This document shows positions 37,963 through 47,545 of a stretch of DNA of 64,000 nucleotides, piece by piece. This DNA comes from Mangrovibacter yixingensis. GTDB lineage: Bacteria; Pseudomonadota; Gammaproteobacteria; Enterobacterales; Enterobacteriaceae. A model generated the notes under the pieces. That model was given only the letters and a program-made list of their open reading frames with translations. It was not told where the DNA came from and did not search any database. The position numbers were made by a program, and so were the translations under genes. Position 1 is the stretch's first letter. Each line of letters begins with the position of its first letter. The stretch covers positions 62,001 through 126,000 of the forward strand of contig NZ_JAIVKM010000008.1 in assembly GCF_020523985.1 (NCBI RefSeq), given 5' to 3'.

Positions 37963-39636
37963 ATGATGAAAATTGTAATCGTTGGTGGTGTTGCCGGTGG
38001 CGCTTCTGCTGCGGCAAGGGCAAGACGCCTGAGTGAAGAAGCAGAAATTATTGTGCTGGAGCGCGGCGAGTATGTCTCATTCGCCAACTGCGGCCTGCCC
38101 TACCATATTGGCGGCGTCATTCCTGAACGCCAGTCGCTAATCCTGAAAACACCCCAGGATTTTAAAGCCCGGTTCAACATTGATGTTCGCGTGCGCCATG
38201 AAGTGCTCGCCGTTGATCCAGAACAGAAATCCGTCACCGTCAAAAATCTCACAACCGGCGAAAGCTACACCGAAACCTGGGATCGTTTGTTGCTCAGCAC
38301 CGGTGCGGCCCCCATTGTGCCGCCGTTACCCGGCCTGAACGAACCCGGTGTTTTTTCCCTGCGCAGTATCAATGATATGGACGCCATTCTCGCCTGGATA
38401 AAACAACACGATGTTTCACATGCCACATTGGTGGGCGGTGGTTTTATTGGGCTCGAAGTGATGGAAGCACTGGCAGAACGTGGCATGAGCGTAACACTGC
38501 TGGAAATGGGCGACCAGGTGATGGCCCCCGTAGACCCGGAGATGGCCTCGGCACTTCACCAGGAAATTCGCAACCATGGCGTTGACCTGCGCCTGAAAAC
38601 CGCGCTGCAACAAGTTACGCGTGATATTGCCGGGTTAAGCGTTGAGCTTTCCACCGGGGAAAAATTACGTACTGGTATGGTGTTGCTGGCGATTGGCGTG
38701 AAGCCGGAAAACCGCCTGGCAACAGAAGCAGGGATTGCCACAGGTGAACGCGGCGGTATCCGGGTTAACCCACAAATGCAAACTTCGGTGCCAGGTATCT
38801 ATGCCGTAGGCGATGCCGTCGAAACCCAGGATCTGGTATTCCAGTCTCCCACATTAATTCCTCTGGCAGGCCCGGCAAACCGTCAGGGGCGAATCGCTGC
38901 CGACAATATGCTCATGAGCCGGGGAAGCACTTATCGCGGCAGCCAGGGAACCGCCATCTGCAAAGTTTTCTCACTCAGTATTGGCAGTTGTGGCGCGAAT
39001 GAGAAACAACTGGCTGCACGCGGCCGCCGCTATGAAAAGGTGTACGTCCACAGTGCCGATCACGCCAGTTACTACCCAGGTGCTGCAATGATCAGCCTTA
39101 AACTGCTGTTTGATCCGCAAAATGGTACGATCCTCGGTGCGCAGGCCAGTGGGCAAAACGGGGTAGATAAACGCATTGATGTGCTGGCTGTCGCCCAGCG
39201 GGCAGGCATGAAAGTAGCAGACCTTGAACACCTGGAACTGACCTATGCGCCCCCCTTTAACAGTGCGCGCGACGTGGTAAACCAGGCCGGTATGGTAGCA
39301 ACCAACGTGCTGTTCGGTGACACAGCGATTTGCCACGCCAGCGACATTCAGCAGCTTGACCCGGCAACCCAGTGCCTGCTAGATATCCGTAACCCCGGCG
39401 AACTGACGCAATTTGGTGAATACCCCAACGCGTTATCAATCCCGCTGGATACACTTCGGGAAAATCTGGGCAGGCTACCAAAAGACAAAGAGATCCTGAT
39501 TGGCTGCCAAAGCGGGCTACGTGGCCATGTTGCGTATCGTATTCTCACCGCACAGGGTTTTCGCGCCCGTAACCTGAGTGGCGGTTTTAAAACCTGGCAA
39601 GCCGTTATGCAGGCCAGCAAAGTTAATCCCGCATAA
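37963..39636 (+). CDS. CoA-disulfide/persulfide reductase with rhodanese domain
   Basis: A 557-residue flavoprotein. The N-terminal FAD motif is IVIVGGVAGGASAAARARRL, the redox-active single cysteine is Cys43 in FANCGLPYHIGG, and an NADH-binding fold and dimer domain follow. The C-terminal about 90 residues are a rhodanese domain with Cys515 in IGCQSGLRG. This is the CoADR-RHD/Npsr type, which reduces CoA disulfide or persulfide. The ATG at 37963 follows AGAGGAT; the open frame to 37906 is rejected. Divergent from a persulfide-type ArsR sensor and sulfur-transport genes, it should detoxify or use sulfane sulfur. Confidence 0.9.
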   Translation: MMKIVIVGGVAGGASAAARARRLSEEAEIIVLERGEYVSFANCGLPYHIGGVIPERQSLILKTPQDFKARFNIDVRVRHEVLAVDPEQKSVTVKNLTTGESYTETWDRLLLSTGAAPIVPPLPGLNEPGVFSLRSINDMDAILAWIKQHDVSHATLVGGGFIGLEVMEALAERGMSVTLLEMGDQVMAPVDPEMASALHQEIRNHGVDLRLKTALQQVTRDIAGLSVELSTGEKLRTGMVLLAIGVKPENRLATEAGIATGERGGIRVNPQMQTSVPGIYAVGDAVETQDLVFQSPTLIPLAGPANRQGRIAADNMLMSRGSTYRGSQGTAICKVFSLSIGSCGANEKQLAARGRRYEKVYVHSADHASYYPGAAMISLKLLFDPQNGTILGAQASGQNGVDKRIDVLAVAQRAGMKVADLEHLELTYAPPFNSARDVVNQAGMVATNVLFGDTAICHASDIQQLDPATQCLLDIRNPGELTQFGEYPNALSIPLDTLRENLGRLPKDKEILIGCQSGLRGHVAYRILTAQGFRARNLSGGFKTWQAVMQASKVNPA

Positions 39637-39642
39637 GTCACT

Positions 39643-39678
39643 AAATAGGCAGCCAGCGTCTTTTCTGGCTGCCTATTT
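39643..39678 (+). terminator. Terminator after the CoA-disulfide reductase gene
   Basis: Perfect 14-bp inverted repeat AAATAGGCAGCCAG / CTGGCTGCCTATTT with an 8-nt loop, 6 nt after the stop. Confidence 0.75.
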
Positions 39679-39755
39679 GACCGGTAACCGGCCAGAAAAA
39701 ACTGCCTTATGGGCGCTAATTACGCCATACTTTCCCCACTTACCGGAGAACAGTT

Positions 39756-40727
39756 ATGGTGACACACTCTCTTTCCCGTACTACCCGCTATACCGCGCTG
39801 CCCTTGCTGGTGCTGGTAGTACTTACTGCGGCGATTTTACTGCATGCTCACTGGGGCGCATTTTTGCAATGGTGCCTGGCTGTGCAAATCTCACTACACC
39901 GCTACCTGGTGATGTACTTGCTGCAACTGAATAACCACCAATATTCAGGTGGGATGTGGCTTTTAGTGGGTTCATTTATGTACGGCGTGCTGCACGCCAT
40001 TGGCCCAGGGCATGGCAAATTTATTGTCACCACCTGGATTACCACCCACCAGGAAAACACCACAATCACGCGAGTTATCCCGTTTATTGGCAGCCTGTTA
40101 CAGGGCGTCAGCGCGATTCTGTTTGTGTTTATTCTGGCGGTAGGGTTTAACCTGGCCTCTGGCTCGCTGAGCGAAAGCCGCTGGTATATTGAGAAAATCA
40201 GCGCGGTATTTATTGGTCTGTTTGGCCTGTGGGTAATTTTCCAGGCACTGAAAAGCCTGCAACCCCGCAAGCTAACTATTCGGCGTATCCAGCCTGCTCT
40301 TGCTACAGCCCACACACACCATGAACACTGTGGCTGCTCACACCACCATATTCCTGTTGTGCCACTGGCTCAGGCAAGCTGGAAAACCCGGTTGGGTGTC
40401 ATGTTCACTATTGGCGCACGCCCTTGCAGTGGCGCTATTATGATTCTGATGTTTGCTAATGCTCTGGGCATTGTGACCTGGGGAATTGCCGCAGTCATGA
40501 CCATGGCGCTGGGTACCGGTTTATCGATTATGGGGCTTTCCCTGGCGGTGCGTTACGCCCGGGAGAAAACACTGGCGTTGTTTGGCGGTAACACCGCTAA
40601 CCGCCAGTGGCTGTTACCCTGTATTCGAGTGCTGGGTGGGGTAATACTGGTGCTGTTCGCCACTGTGCTGTTTTTAACCGTCATTCCTGTTAGTGCTAAT
40701 GGCGATTATATTGCAGCCGGGTGTTAA
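39756..40727 (+). CDS. NicO-family nickel/cobalt transporter
   Basis: A 323-residue membrane protein with six or more helices. The family signatures are HAIGPGHGK (about 80-88) and GARPCSGAIMIL (about 221-232). Between them lies a histidine-rich loop HTHHEHCGCSHHH. This matches the NicO/RcnA-like group, which exports Ni or Co in E. coli RcnA. Cysteines in the loop suggest a soft metal or zinc might also be handled. The first ATG follows GGAGAA. Confidence 0.85.
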   Translation: MVTHSLSRTTRYTALPLLVLVVLTAAILLHAHWGAFLQWCLAVQISLHRYLVMYLLQLNNHQYSGGMWLLVGSFMYGVLHAIGPGHGKFIVTTWITTHQENTTITRVIPFIGSLLQGVSAILFVFILAVGFNLASGSLSESRWYIEKISAVFIGLFGLWVIFQALKSLQPRKLTIRRIQPALATAHTHHEHCGCSHHHIPVVPLAQASWKTRLGVMFTIGARPCSGAIMILMFANALGIVTWGIAAVMTMALGTGLSIMGLSLAVRYAREKTLALFGGNTANRQWLLPCIRVLGGVILVLFATVLFLTVIPVSANGDYIAAGC

Positions 40728-40732
40728 TATTC

Positions 40733-40755
40733 TGGCGGGCCTGAATAGCCCGCCA
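40733..40755. terminator. Bidirectional terminator between nicO-type and MFS genes
   Basis: Perfect 8-bp stem TGGCGGGC / GCCCGCCA with a 7-nt loop between two convergent stops; a TATTTTTTCT tract follows on the plus strand. Confidence 0.75.
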
Positions 40756-40759
40756 CAGG

Positions 40760-42211
40760 TTATTTTTTCTTTTGTGACACATTAATCCCGGCGTCCGGTG
40801 CCAGGCGGGTAATATCCCATAAGCCAATGGCTGTAAGCACGCCAATCACCACAAACCCCAGGCGAAATGCCATCCCCGGCTCATGCGCAACACCCTCTGG
40901 CAGCCAGGATGTCAGCAGACTACCCGCACGGATACTCAACGCACCCAGCGTGACCCCCAGGCCACTCGCCAGTTGCAAAGAGGTACTGAACAGGGTGTTT
41001 GCCCCACTCATTTCCTGGGCCGGTACTTCAGCAAATGCCAGCGAACTGATGCCGGTGAATTGCATTGAGCGGCTGAGCCCGCCCCAAAACAGCATGACCA
41101 GAGTGAGAATGCGCGGGGAATCAGGTGTCAGCAACGCACAGACCAGCAGCGACAGAACACACAATACCCCATTGCCTAACAGCAGCTTCCTGAACCCAAA
41201 ATAACGTATCAGTGGTGTAGTAGCGGGTTTCATTGCCAGGTTACCGGCAAACACGGCCAGCACCAGTGAACCGGCGTGAAAGGCATCCATGCCAAACCCA
41301 ACCTGGAACATCAACGGCAACATAAAAGGCGCGGAGCTGATAGTTGCCCGCAGCACAAAACCGCCACGCATGGTGACACGAAACGACGGTACACGTAGCG
41401 TGCGCAGTTGTACCAGAGGCGCGGGGCTACGCAATAAATGGCGTACGGCCCAGGCGAGAAACACCAGCCCTATAACCAGTAACCCGGCCCCATACCAGGG
41501 GTTTTCATTTTGCTGGCTGAACACTTCCAGCCCGGCAACCAGGCACAGCATTGACAGGCCCACAGAGAAAAAACCCTGGGTATCGAATGGCTGTTTCTCC
41601 ATCGGTTTCTGGTTGCTCATCATCTTTAATGAACAGGCAATCGCTGCCAGCCCAAATGGAACATTCAGAAAGAAAATCCAGTGCCAACTGGCATAAGTGG
41701 TAATAAACCCGCCAATGGGTGGCCCCAAAATAGGCGCAACTAATGCCGGCCAGGTAAGAGTGGCAATGGCGGTAATCAGTTGATCTTTGGGTGTGGTGCG
41801 TAATACCACCAGCCTGCCAACCGGCACCATCATGGCTCCGCCAATTCCCTGAATAATGCGCATCACCACAAACTCAGTGACGTTTTGCGTTAACCCACAA
41901 ATCAAGGAAGAGACGGTAAAAATCAGCAGCGCGGTACTGAACACAGTGCGGGCGCCAAACCGCTCGGCCACCCAACCACTGGCTGGGATCAACACGGCCA
42001 GGGTAAGCAGATAGGCGCTGATACCAATATTTAAATCCACTGCGGTCACCCCAAAGGCTTTTGCCATATCGGGTAATGCGGTGGCGATAACAGTTCCGTC
42101 GAGAAACTCCATGAAAAATGCGCTGGCCACTAATAATGCGAGGCCAGAAATCGCCCGACGTTTTTTTTCCGGTTGCATGCTGCCGTCGGCCGAAGAATCA
42201 GAAATTGCCAT
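40760..42211 (-). CDS. DHA2-family MFS multidrug exporter
   Basis: A 483-residue transporter with about fourteen helices. FLDGTVIATALP in helix 1 is the D1-type signature of the DHA2 group; motif A is ASGWVAERFGARTVF and motif C is PALVAPILGPPIGG. It resembles MdtD/EmrB-like exporters, but no membrane-fusion partner is encoded nearby. The ATG at 42211 follows GGGGAAG; an in-frame start at 42238 is possible. Substrate unknown. Confidence 0.87.
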   Translation of the reverse strand: MAISDSSADGSMQPEKKRRAISGLALLVASAFFMEFLDGTVIATALPDMAKAFGVTAVDLNIGISAYLLTLAVLIPASGWVAERFGARTVFSTALLIFTVSSLICGLTQNVTEFVVMRIIQGIGGAMMVPVGRLVVLRTTPKDQLITAIATLTWPALVAPILGPPIGGFITTYASWHWIFFLNVPFGLAAIACSLKMMSNQKPMEKQPFDTQGFFSVGLSMLCLVAGLEVFSQQNENPWYGAGLLVIGLVFLAWAVRHLLRSPAPLVQLRTLRVPSFRVTMRGGFVLRATISSAPFMLPLMFQVGFGMDAFHAGSLVLAVFAGNLAMKPATTPLIRYFGFRKLLLGNGVLCVLSLLVCALLTPDSPRILTLVMLFWGGLSRSMQFTGISSLAFAEVPAQEMSGANTLFSTSLQLASGLGVTLGALSIRAGSLLTSWLPEGVAHEPGMAFRLGFVVIGVLTAIGLWDITRLAPDAGINVSQKKK

Positions 42212-42277
42212 TGTGGCTTCCCCTTTGCCGGGCCCCATCCGGCCATTGGTATGATAAATTAATTACATGTTATACCA

Positions 42278-42450
42278 GAACAGCGGTTCAAAACGCTGTT
42301 CCAACAGGGATACACAGTATTAAAAAAATGGAAATAATCAGCTCTGCAAACTTTGGTCCCTAGTAAACCCTGATCAGTAGTAAACCCTGGTCAGCAGCAA
42401 AAGCAGGTTTCCAGACAAAAGTGACTAACCCGCCATGAAAACGGCGGGGT
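42278..42450 (-). terminator. lrp-type gene end: terminator, 17-nt tandem repeat and second hairpin
   Basis: Downstream of the Lrp-type gene (minus strand) come a hairpin CCCCGCC..GGCGGG (42428-42450), then a perfect-but-one tandem of TAGTAAACCCTGATCAG (42361-42377 and 42378-42394), then an inverted repeat GAACAGCG / CGCTGTTC (42278-42301). Confidence 0.55.
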
Positions 42451-42455
42451 AGTGG

Positions 42456-42962
42456 TCAGAACTCAATTTGCGTGTGGCGGGAAAGCAGTGTGCGCAGCGG
42501 TACACTGCTTTTTAAGATGGGTGATTTAATCACAATGTAACTGAAGTATTTATCAATCCCGATACGTGCATCCAGCATCTTCTCAATAACATCCTGATAG
42601 TGCTCAATGCTGCGGGTAATAAAGCGAAGCAGGTAATCATAGCCACCGGTAATTAAGTGGCACTCCATTAATTCATCAACGTCACGAATAGCATTTTCAA
42701 ACTTCACAAAATCTTCCCGCCGATGGCCCGCCAGCGTGACTTCAGTAAACACGGTCACGGAATCGGTTATCTTGGGAAGATTGATATGTGCTTCATAGCC
42801 GGTAATAAACCCGGCGGACTCCAGGCGTTTAACTCTCTGTAAACAGGGGCTGGGTGAGAGCCCTACTGCATCGGCAAGATTAACATTGCTGATACGGCCA
42901 TCTTTTTGCAGTTGCACCAGAATATTAATGTCGATGCGGTCGAGTTTTAATAAGCCGTTCAT
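42456..42962 (-). CDS. Lrp/AsnC-family transcriptional regulator
   Basis: A 168-residue Lrp-type regulator. The helix-turn-helix is at about 8-55 (KLDRIDINILVQLQKDGRIS, SPSPCLQRVKRLE), followed by the RAM ligand-binding domain with ECHLITGGYDYLLRF. Such proteins sense amino acids. It lies next to the aminotransferase of the amine catabolic cluster on the same strand and is a good candidate for substrate-specific control there. Targets are inferred from position only. Confidence 0.88.
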   Translation of the reverse strand: MNGLLKLDRIDINILVQLQKDGRISNVNLADAVGLSPSPCLQRVKRLESAGFITGYEAHINLPKITDSVTVFTEVTLAGHRREDFVKFENAIRDVDELMECHLITGGYDYLLRFITRSIEHYQDVIEKMLDARIGIDKYFSYIVIKSPILKSSVPLRTLLSRHTQIEF

Positions 42963-43156
42963 AGCACCCTCATTGTTGTTATTCCCTTAATATTTCAAGT
43001 TTCAGGCTGCCCTGAAACGCAGATTATTTTGGGTATAGATTGCGCAGGTTTTCTCTTGATATACCACGCTTTCGGGGCGTTGCACCAGCCTCAATATTAG
43101 GGATGGCTGCAACGCATTTCCGTAAGAAAACTAACAATATCAATGAGGAATACACA

Positions 43157-44479
43157 TTAACCTAAGCGGCCTGTTGCTCGCGCCAGCGCGATATCAAAGA
43201 TATGCAGCGCTTCTTCAAGCTGGGAATCGCTGGTCACCAGTGGGGCCAGGAAGCGAATGGTGTTGCGGTGCAGCCCACATTTAATCAGCAACAGCCCTTC
43301 CTGGCAGGCACAATCCAGAATTTTCTGAGTTAATTCAGCATCCGGTTTACCTGTTTCTACATCAATGATTTCCGCAGCCTGCATAAAGCCCAAACCACGT
43401 ACTTCACCAATGCAGATATATTTCTCCGCCAGTTGCCGTAGGCGGCTGTGCAAGCGTTCACCCAGTTCCACCGCCCGGGCAAGCAAGTGCCCTTGCTCCA
43501 TTAAATCCAGTACCGCCAGTGCTGCCGCGCAGGCCAGTGCGTTACCACCATACGTTCCGCCCAGGCCACCCGGTAACGGTGCCTCCATCAACTCTGCTTT
43601 GCCAACAACACCGGAAATAGGCAGTCCGCCGCCTAAGCTTTTCGCCACAGTCACCAGATCCGGCACAATGCCCATTTGCTGGAAAGCGAACAGTGAACCT
43701 GTGCGCCCGAACCCGGTCTGCACTTCATCACAAATCAGCAAAATGCCATGCTTTTCGGTTATCTCACGCAGTGCCTGCATGAAACTTGCCCCAGCAGACA
43801 AGAAGCCGCCATCCCCCTGAACTGGCTCGATGATAATTGCCGCCACCCGCTCAGGCAGAGTCTGCACAGCAAACAGCGTTTCCAGTGCCTTTAGGCAATC
43901 CGCCTCTGTTACACCGTGATAGGGGTTGGGGAAAGGCATGCGGTAAATATCTGACGGGAACGGGCCGAAATTCTGGCGATACGGCTGGCTCATCCCTGTC
44001 AGTGTACAACCCAGCAAAGTCCGGCCATGAAACGCACCATCAAAGGCAATAATGCCGCTACGCCCTGTCGCTGCCCGGGCAATTTTGACAGCATTTTCTA
44101 CCGCTTCCGCGCCACTGGTAAAAAAGACGCTTTTAAAAGGAATATCGCCGCCGACTAACTTGCTCAGGCGTTTTGCCAGTTCAATATAACCAGGGTACCC
44201 AACCACCTGAAAACAGGCATGGGAAACCATACCCAGTTGCTGTGAGACTGCGCTCACGACCGCCGGGTGATTATGGCCCACATTCAGCACACCAATTCCC
44301 CCAACGAAATCAAGATAGCGGTTACCTTCCACATCCCAGACTTCACTGCCTTTCGCACGTTCAATAACAGGCTGGTGAGCCGTGACCACACCACGGGGCA
44401 CATAAGCCGCACGGGTATCAAGATAGTTTGCGTTATCCTGCCAGGCGTCCTGCTGTTGTTCAGCCATTACGTTTTGCAT
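43157..44479 (-). CDS. Class III aminotransferase (GabT/PuuE type)
   Basis: A 440-residue PLP enzyme. The PLP lysine is Lys280 in LVTVAKSLGGGLP, and ICDEVQTGFGRTGSLFAFQQ and FFTSGAEAVENAVKIARAAT match 4-aminobutyrate aminotransferases. It probably converts GABA or a close omega-amino acid to its semialdehyde with 2-oxoglutarate. A GabD-type dehydrogenase that would use succinic semialdehyde lies at 57.8-59.3 kb. A 127-nt gap separates it from the operon before it, so it may have its own promoter. A 5-aminovalerate or diaminobutyrate specificity cannot be excluded. Confidence 0.86.
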   Translation of the reverse strand: MQNVMAEQQQDAWQDNANYLDTRAAYVPRGVVTAHQPVIERAKGSEVWDVEGNRYLDFVGGIGVLNVGHNHPAVVSAVSQQLGMVSHACFQVVGYPGYIELAKRLSKLVGGDIPFKSVFFTSGAEAVENAVKIARAATGRSGIIAFDGAFHGRTLLGCTLTGMSQPYRQNFGPFPSDIYRMPFPNPYHGVTEADCLKALETLFAVQTLPERVAAIIIEPVQGDGGFLSAGASFMQALREITEKHGILLICDEVQTGFGRTGSLFAFQQMGIVPDLVTVAKSLGGGLPISGVVGKAELMEAPLPGGLGGTYGGNALACAAALAVLDLMEQGHLLARAVELGERLHSRLRQLAEKYICIGEVRGLGFMQAAEIIDVETGKPDAELTQKILDCACQEGLLLIKCGLHRNTIRFLAPLVTSDSQLEEALHIFDIALARATGRLG

Positions 44480-44606
44480 TTGGTTACCTCATCCACATGA
44501 CAATCCCTGCATTCAGTATCGCAACAGGCCCGCTCCACAGGCTGCTGTAATTCCCGCCCCGGCAGCATTTGCTGTTAAATTCCACGGCGTAAGTGTCAGG
44601 AAATTT

Positions 44607-45731
44607 TTAGCTCAGGCGTGCACGCGCCAGTTCACAGAACCAGCGCACACCTAACGGAATCACATCATCGTTAAAATCGTACGCTGAATGGTGCAATGGG
44701 CGACCAGGCCCGGAACCCAGCCACAAGTAAGCACCTGGGCGGGCGCGCAGCATAAAGGCGAAATCTTCGGATGTCAGCGCGGGCGTTGGCGCTTCTTCAG
44801 CAACAAGACCTGCCTCACGGGCCGCGGCAAGTGCTACTTCGGCCTGCTCAGGGGCGTTAATTGTCGCAGGATAATAACGGCGGTAATCCACCGCCACATC
44901 CAGGCCGTGAGCAGCAGTAATATGGTGTGCCAGCAGGCGGAGTTGGCGTTCAATGGCATCCTGCGCCTGGGGGCTGAAAGTACGCACTGTGCCGGTAATC
45001 GTCGCTTGTGAAGGGATCATGTTGTGCGAGCTGCCGCCCTGAATGCGGGTTACACTCAACAACCCCGGCTCACAAGGGTCGGTAACACGTGCCACCACAG
45101 TATTGAGTTGCACCACCAGCTCACTGGTTGCCAGCAATGTATCGTGGGTGAGATGGGGCTGAGCCGCATGGCCGCCCGGCCCAGATACCGTAATATCGAA
45201 ACGGTCTGCCGCTGCCATAATTGGGCCAGGACGGGTGCGGGCTGCCCCAACCGGTAATTCTGGCCAGTTATGCAAGGCATACACTTCATCGCAAGGAAAG
45301 CGGGTAAACAGGCCGTCATCAATCATCGCCTGCGCCCCGGCCAGCCCTTCTTCTGCGGGCTGAAAAATAAAATAAAGCGTTCCCTGCAAGCGGGTATCTT
45401 GCACCAGTTGCTCTGCCGCTCCCAGCAGCATCACTGTATGGCCGTCATGCCCACAAGCATGGCACACATTATCCGTACAGCTGCGCCAGGCCTGTTCTCC
45501 CTGGTCTGCCATTGGCAGGGCGTCCATATCGGCACGCAACCCGATACTGCGCCCACCGGTTCCCCGGCGTAACACCCCGACAACGCCGGTTTTTCCCACT
45601 TCCCGGTGCACTTCAAGGCCCAGTTGCGTTAAATACTGGGCCACGCGTTCTGCGGTCTGGTGCTCCTTAAACCCCAATTCCGGGTTGCTGTGCAGTTCTC
45701 TGCGCAACGCCGTCAGGTGTGTAAAATCCAT
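44607..45731 (-). CDS. M20-family amidohydrolase / N-deacylase
   Basis: A 374-residue metallohydrolase of the M20D group. Metal ligands are recognisable in CHACGHDGHT (about 90-99), QPAEEGLAGA and the C-terminal HHSAYDFND. Members remove acyl groups from N-acyl amino acids or related amides. It starts 2 nt after the D-2-hydroxyacid dehydrogenase gene, at the end of the large operon. In the proposed pathway it would release GABA or an amino acid from its N-acyl form. Confidence 0.85.
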   Translation of the reverse strand: MDFTHLTALRRELHSNPELGFKEHQTAERVAQYLTQLGLEVHREVGKTGVVGVLRRGTGGRSIGLRADMDALPMADQGEQAWRSCTDNVCHACGHDGHTVMLLGAAEQLVQDTRLQGTLYFIFQPAEEGLAGAQAMIDDGLFTRFPCDEVYALHNWPELPVGAARTRPGPIMAAADRFDITVSGPGGHAAQPHLTHDTLLATSELVVQLNTVVARVTDPCEPGLLSVTRIQGGSSHNMIPSQATITGTVRTFSPQAQDAIERQLRLLAHHITAAHGLDVAVDYRRYYPATINAPEQAEVALAAAREAGLVAEEAPTPALTSEDFAFMLRARPGAYLWLGSGPGRPLHHSAYDFNDDVIPLGVRWFCELARARLS

Positions 45732-45733
45732 GG

Positions 45734-46660
45734 TTAATATCCTCGATTACGTTCAATAACCCCGTGCATTGGCGCGCCACGTTGCCAGCGCCGGATATTC
45801 TCCAGCAATGCGCTGACAGCGCTTTCGGCCTGGGTCTGGCTGGCAATATGCGGTGTTATCCAGACGCCAGGATGCTGCCATAACGGGTGAGTAGCAGGTA
45901 ATGGCTCAGGGTCGGTAACATCCAGTATTGCCGCCTGCAACTGGCCGTTTTCCAGAGCAGCCAGTAAATCAGTGTGATTCAGTTGTGGCCCGCGCCCGGC
46001 CTGCACCAGTGCAGCCCCGGCAGGTAGCTGGTTGAACAGTTCAGAATTGAGCAGGCCCCGGGTCGTTTCGGTTAAAGGCAGCAGGCACACCAGAATGTCG
46101 GTGCGCGCCAAAAAATCCGCCAACTGTGCCTGCCCATGCCAGCAGGTTACGCCATCAATTTCATGAGCAGTACGACTCCAGCCACCACATTCAAACCCCA
46201 GCGAGCGCAATTGCCGCAGTGCGGCCTGGCCCAATTCGCCCAACCCCATCACACCAAGTCGACGGGTGCTGGCGAGCGGGCAGGTATGTGCCAGCCACTC
46301 GCGTTGCTGCTGTTGATGTAAATAACGTGGCATACCGCGATGCAGTGCCAGCACAGCAAATGTGATGTATTCCACCATCCCCTGCGTCAGGCCGGGCTCT
46401 ATCATGCGCACCACTGGCAGGTCTGCGGGCAACGCGGCGTAATCAAACTGGTCGGCACCCGCGCCAACAGAAAACAGGGCTTTTAGGTGAGGAAAATGGT
46501 GGGCGATGTTCTCCGGCGGCTGCCAGGCGATGAGAAAATCAACCGGTTCGTCATCGCCTGTATCCGGCCACAGATGGAACTGGATATCCGGTGCGTGCTG
46601 CCCAAGCCAGGCGGCCCACTGTCTGCCCCGCTCCGCCTCAGATTTATAAACAACTTTCAT
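45734..46660 (-). CDS. D-2-hydroxyacid dehydrogenase (GhrA-like)
   Basis: A 308-residue NAD(P)-dependent dehydrogenase. The nucleotide-binding motif is LGVMGLGELGQAALRQL, and LVQAGRGPQLNHTDLLAALE and WITPHIASQT supply the catalytic Arg-Glu-His region. It resembles glyoxylate/hydroxypyruvate reductase GhrA. It is one base after the acetyltransferase stop and 2 nt before the M20 gene. Its substrate in this pathway is not evident; reduction of a 2-oxo acid product is possible. Confidence 0.85.
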   Translation of the reverse strand: MKVVYKSEAERGRQWAAWLGQHAPDIQFHLWPDTGDDEPVDFLIAWQPPENIAHHFPHLKALFSVGAGADQFDYAALPADLPVVRMIEPGLTQGMVEYITFAVLALHRGMPRYLHQQQQREWLAHTCPLASTRRLGVMGLGELGQAALRQLRSLGFECGGWSRTAHEIDGVTCWHGQAQLADFLARTDILVCLLPLTETTRGLLNSELFNQLPAGAALVQAGRGPQLNHTDLLAALENGQLQAAILDVTDPEPLPATHPLWQHPGVWITPHIASQTQAESAVSALLENIRRWQRGAPMHGVIERNRGY

Positions 46661-46661
46661 A

Positions 46662-47510
46662 TCAGCCCATTGCCTGTGTCATTAACCCAAATGCTTGCGG
46701 GCTGGCGGGCTCAGGTTGCCATGGCGTACCCCGCACCATTAACACGGGGGCATCCACAACCGCCAGGCCACACCCGGTAAGCCACTTACTGAAAGGTAGC
46801 GAAGCATTGCAATCCACCCGCACAAACTCGCCGGTCAACTGGGAAAGGTGATGCGCCACCAGGTCACGAACCCGTTCTTCCTGGTAACCCAGAATGGGGC
46901 CAATTGCATACCCACGCCCAAAGCGGCGTTTCACTGCCACCGCCTGAATTGTTCCGGTGTCATCAGTCAAAACTTCAGAGCTGCCAGACACCAGTAAATC
47001 AGCAAAAAGCTGTGGCCGGGACATACCATTTGCTGCCTGGTCCAGCGCCGTAATCGCAGGCAGGTCGCTTTCTGTCGCCGGGCGAATGTGCCAGCCAGGC
47101 GGTAATGTCCGTGCCTGTAGTACAGGCAGAAAAGGTGTTTGGTGTTGATGAACCACACCTGTAGCGATAAAACCGTATTTCTCATACAGGCCCTTGCCCA
47201 TTTCCGTGGCATGGAGGCGCACATTACACCCTTCAAGCTGGGACAAAATGCCTGACATTAATGCTTTGCCAATCCCCCGCCCTTGCAGGCGTTCATCCAC
47301 AATCACCAGACCGACCATAGCCAGTTGCCCACCCCAGGGCCAACACAGGACTGTACCAATCACGGTGTCACCCTCCAGTGCCACCATGCCTTTGCCATGC
47401 TGCCAGGCCTGCAACCAGTCTTCACGCCGGTGTGGCCATTTCATTTGCTGGCTGAGGGCAAAGCCCTCAGCAATATCTTGTTCCTGCATTGGGCGTAACG
47501 TCACGCTCAT
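46662..47510 (-). CDS. GNAT-family N-acetyltransferase, two-domain
   Basis: A 282-residue protein with two GNAT folds. The first (about 1-140) has the acetyl-CoA loop VDERLQGRGIGKALM; the second (about 145-280) lacks a clear Q/RxxGxG/A loop and may bind the acceptor. The ATG at 47510 (MSVTLRPMQEQD) follows AGGAGA; a GTG 30 nt upstream is less likely. It lies inside the amine operon, so acetylation of an amine or amino-acid intermediate is likely. The substrate is not known. Confidence 0.8.
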   Translation of the reverse strand: MSVTLRPMQEQDIAEGFALSQQMKWPHRREDWLQAWQHGKGMVALEGDTVIGTVLCWPWGGQLAMVGLVIVDERLQGRGIGKALMSGILSQLEGCNVRLHATEMGKGLYEKYGFIATGVVHQHQTPFLPVLQARTLPPGWHIRPATESDLPAITALDQAANGMSRPQLFADLLVSGSSEVLTDDTGTIQAVAVKRRFGRGYAIGPILGYQEERVRDLVAHHLSQLTGEFVRVDCNASLPFSKWLTGCGLAVVDAPVLMVRGTPWQPEPASPQAFGLMTQAMG

Positions 47511-47545
47511 GTGTTCTGTCTCCTTGCGGGCAGTCTGCACGTTAA

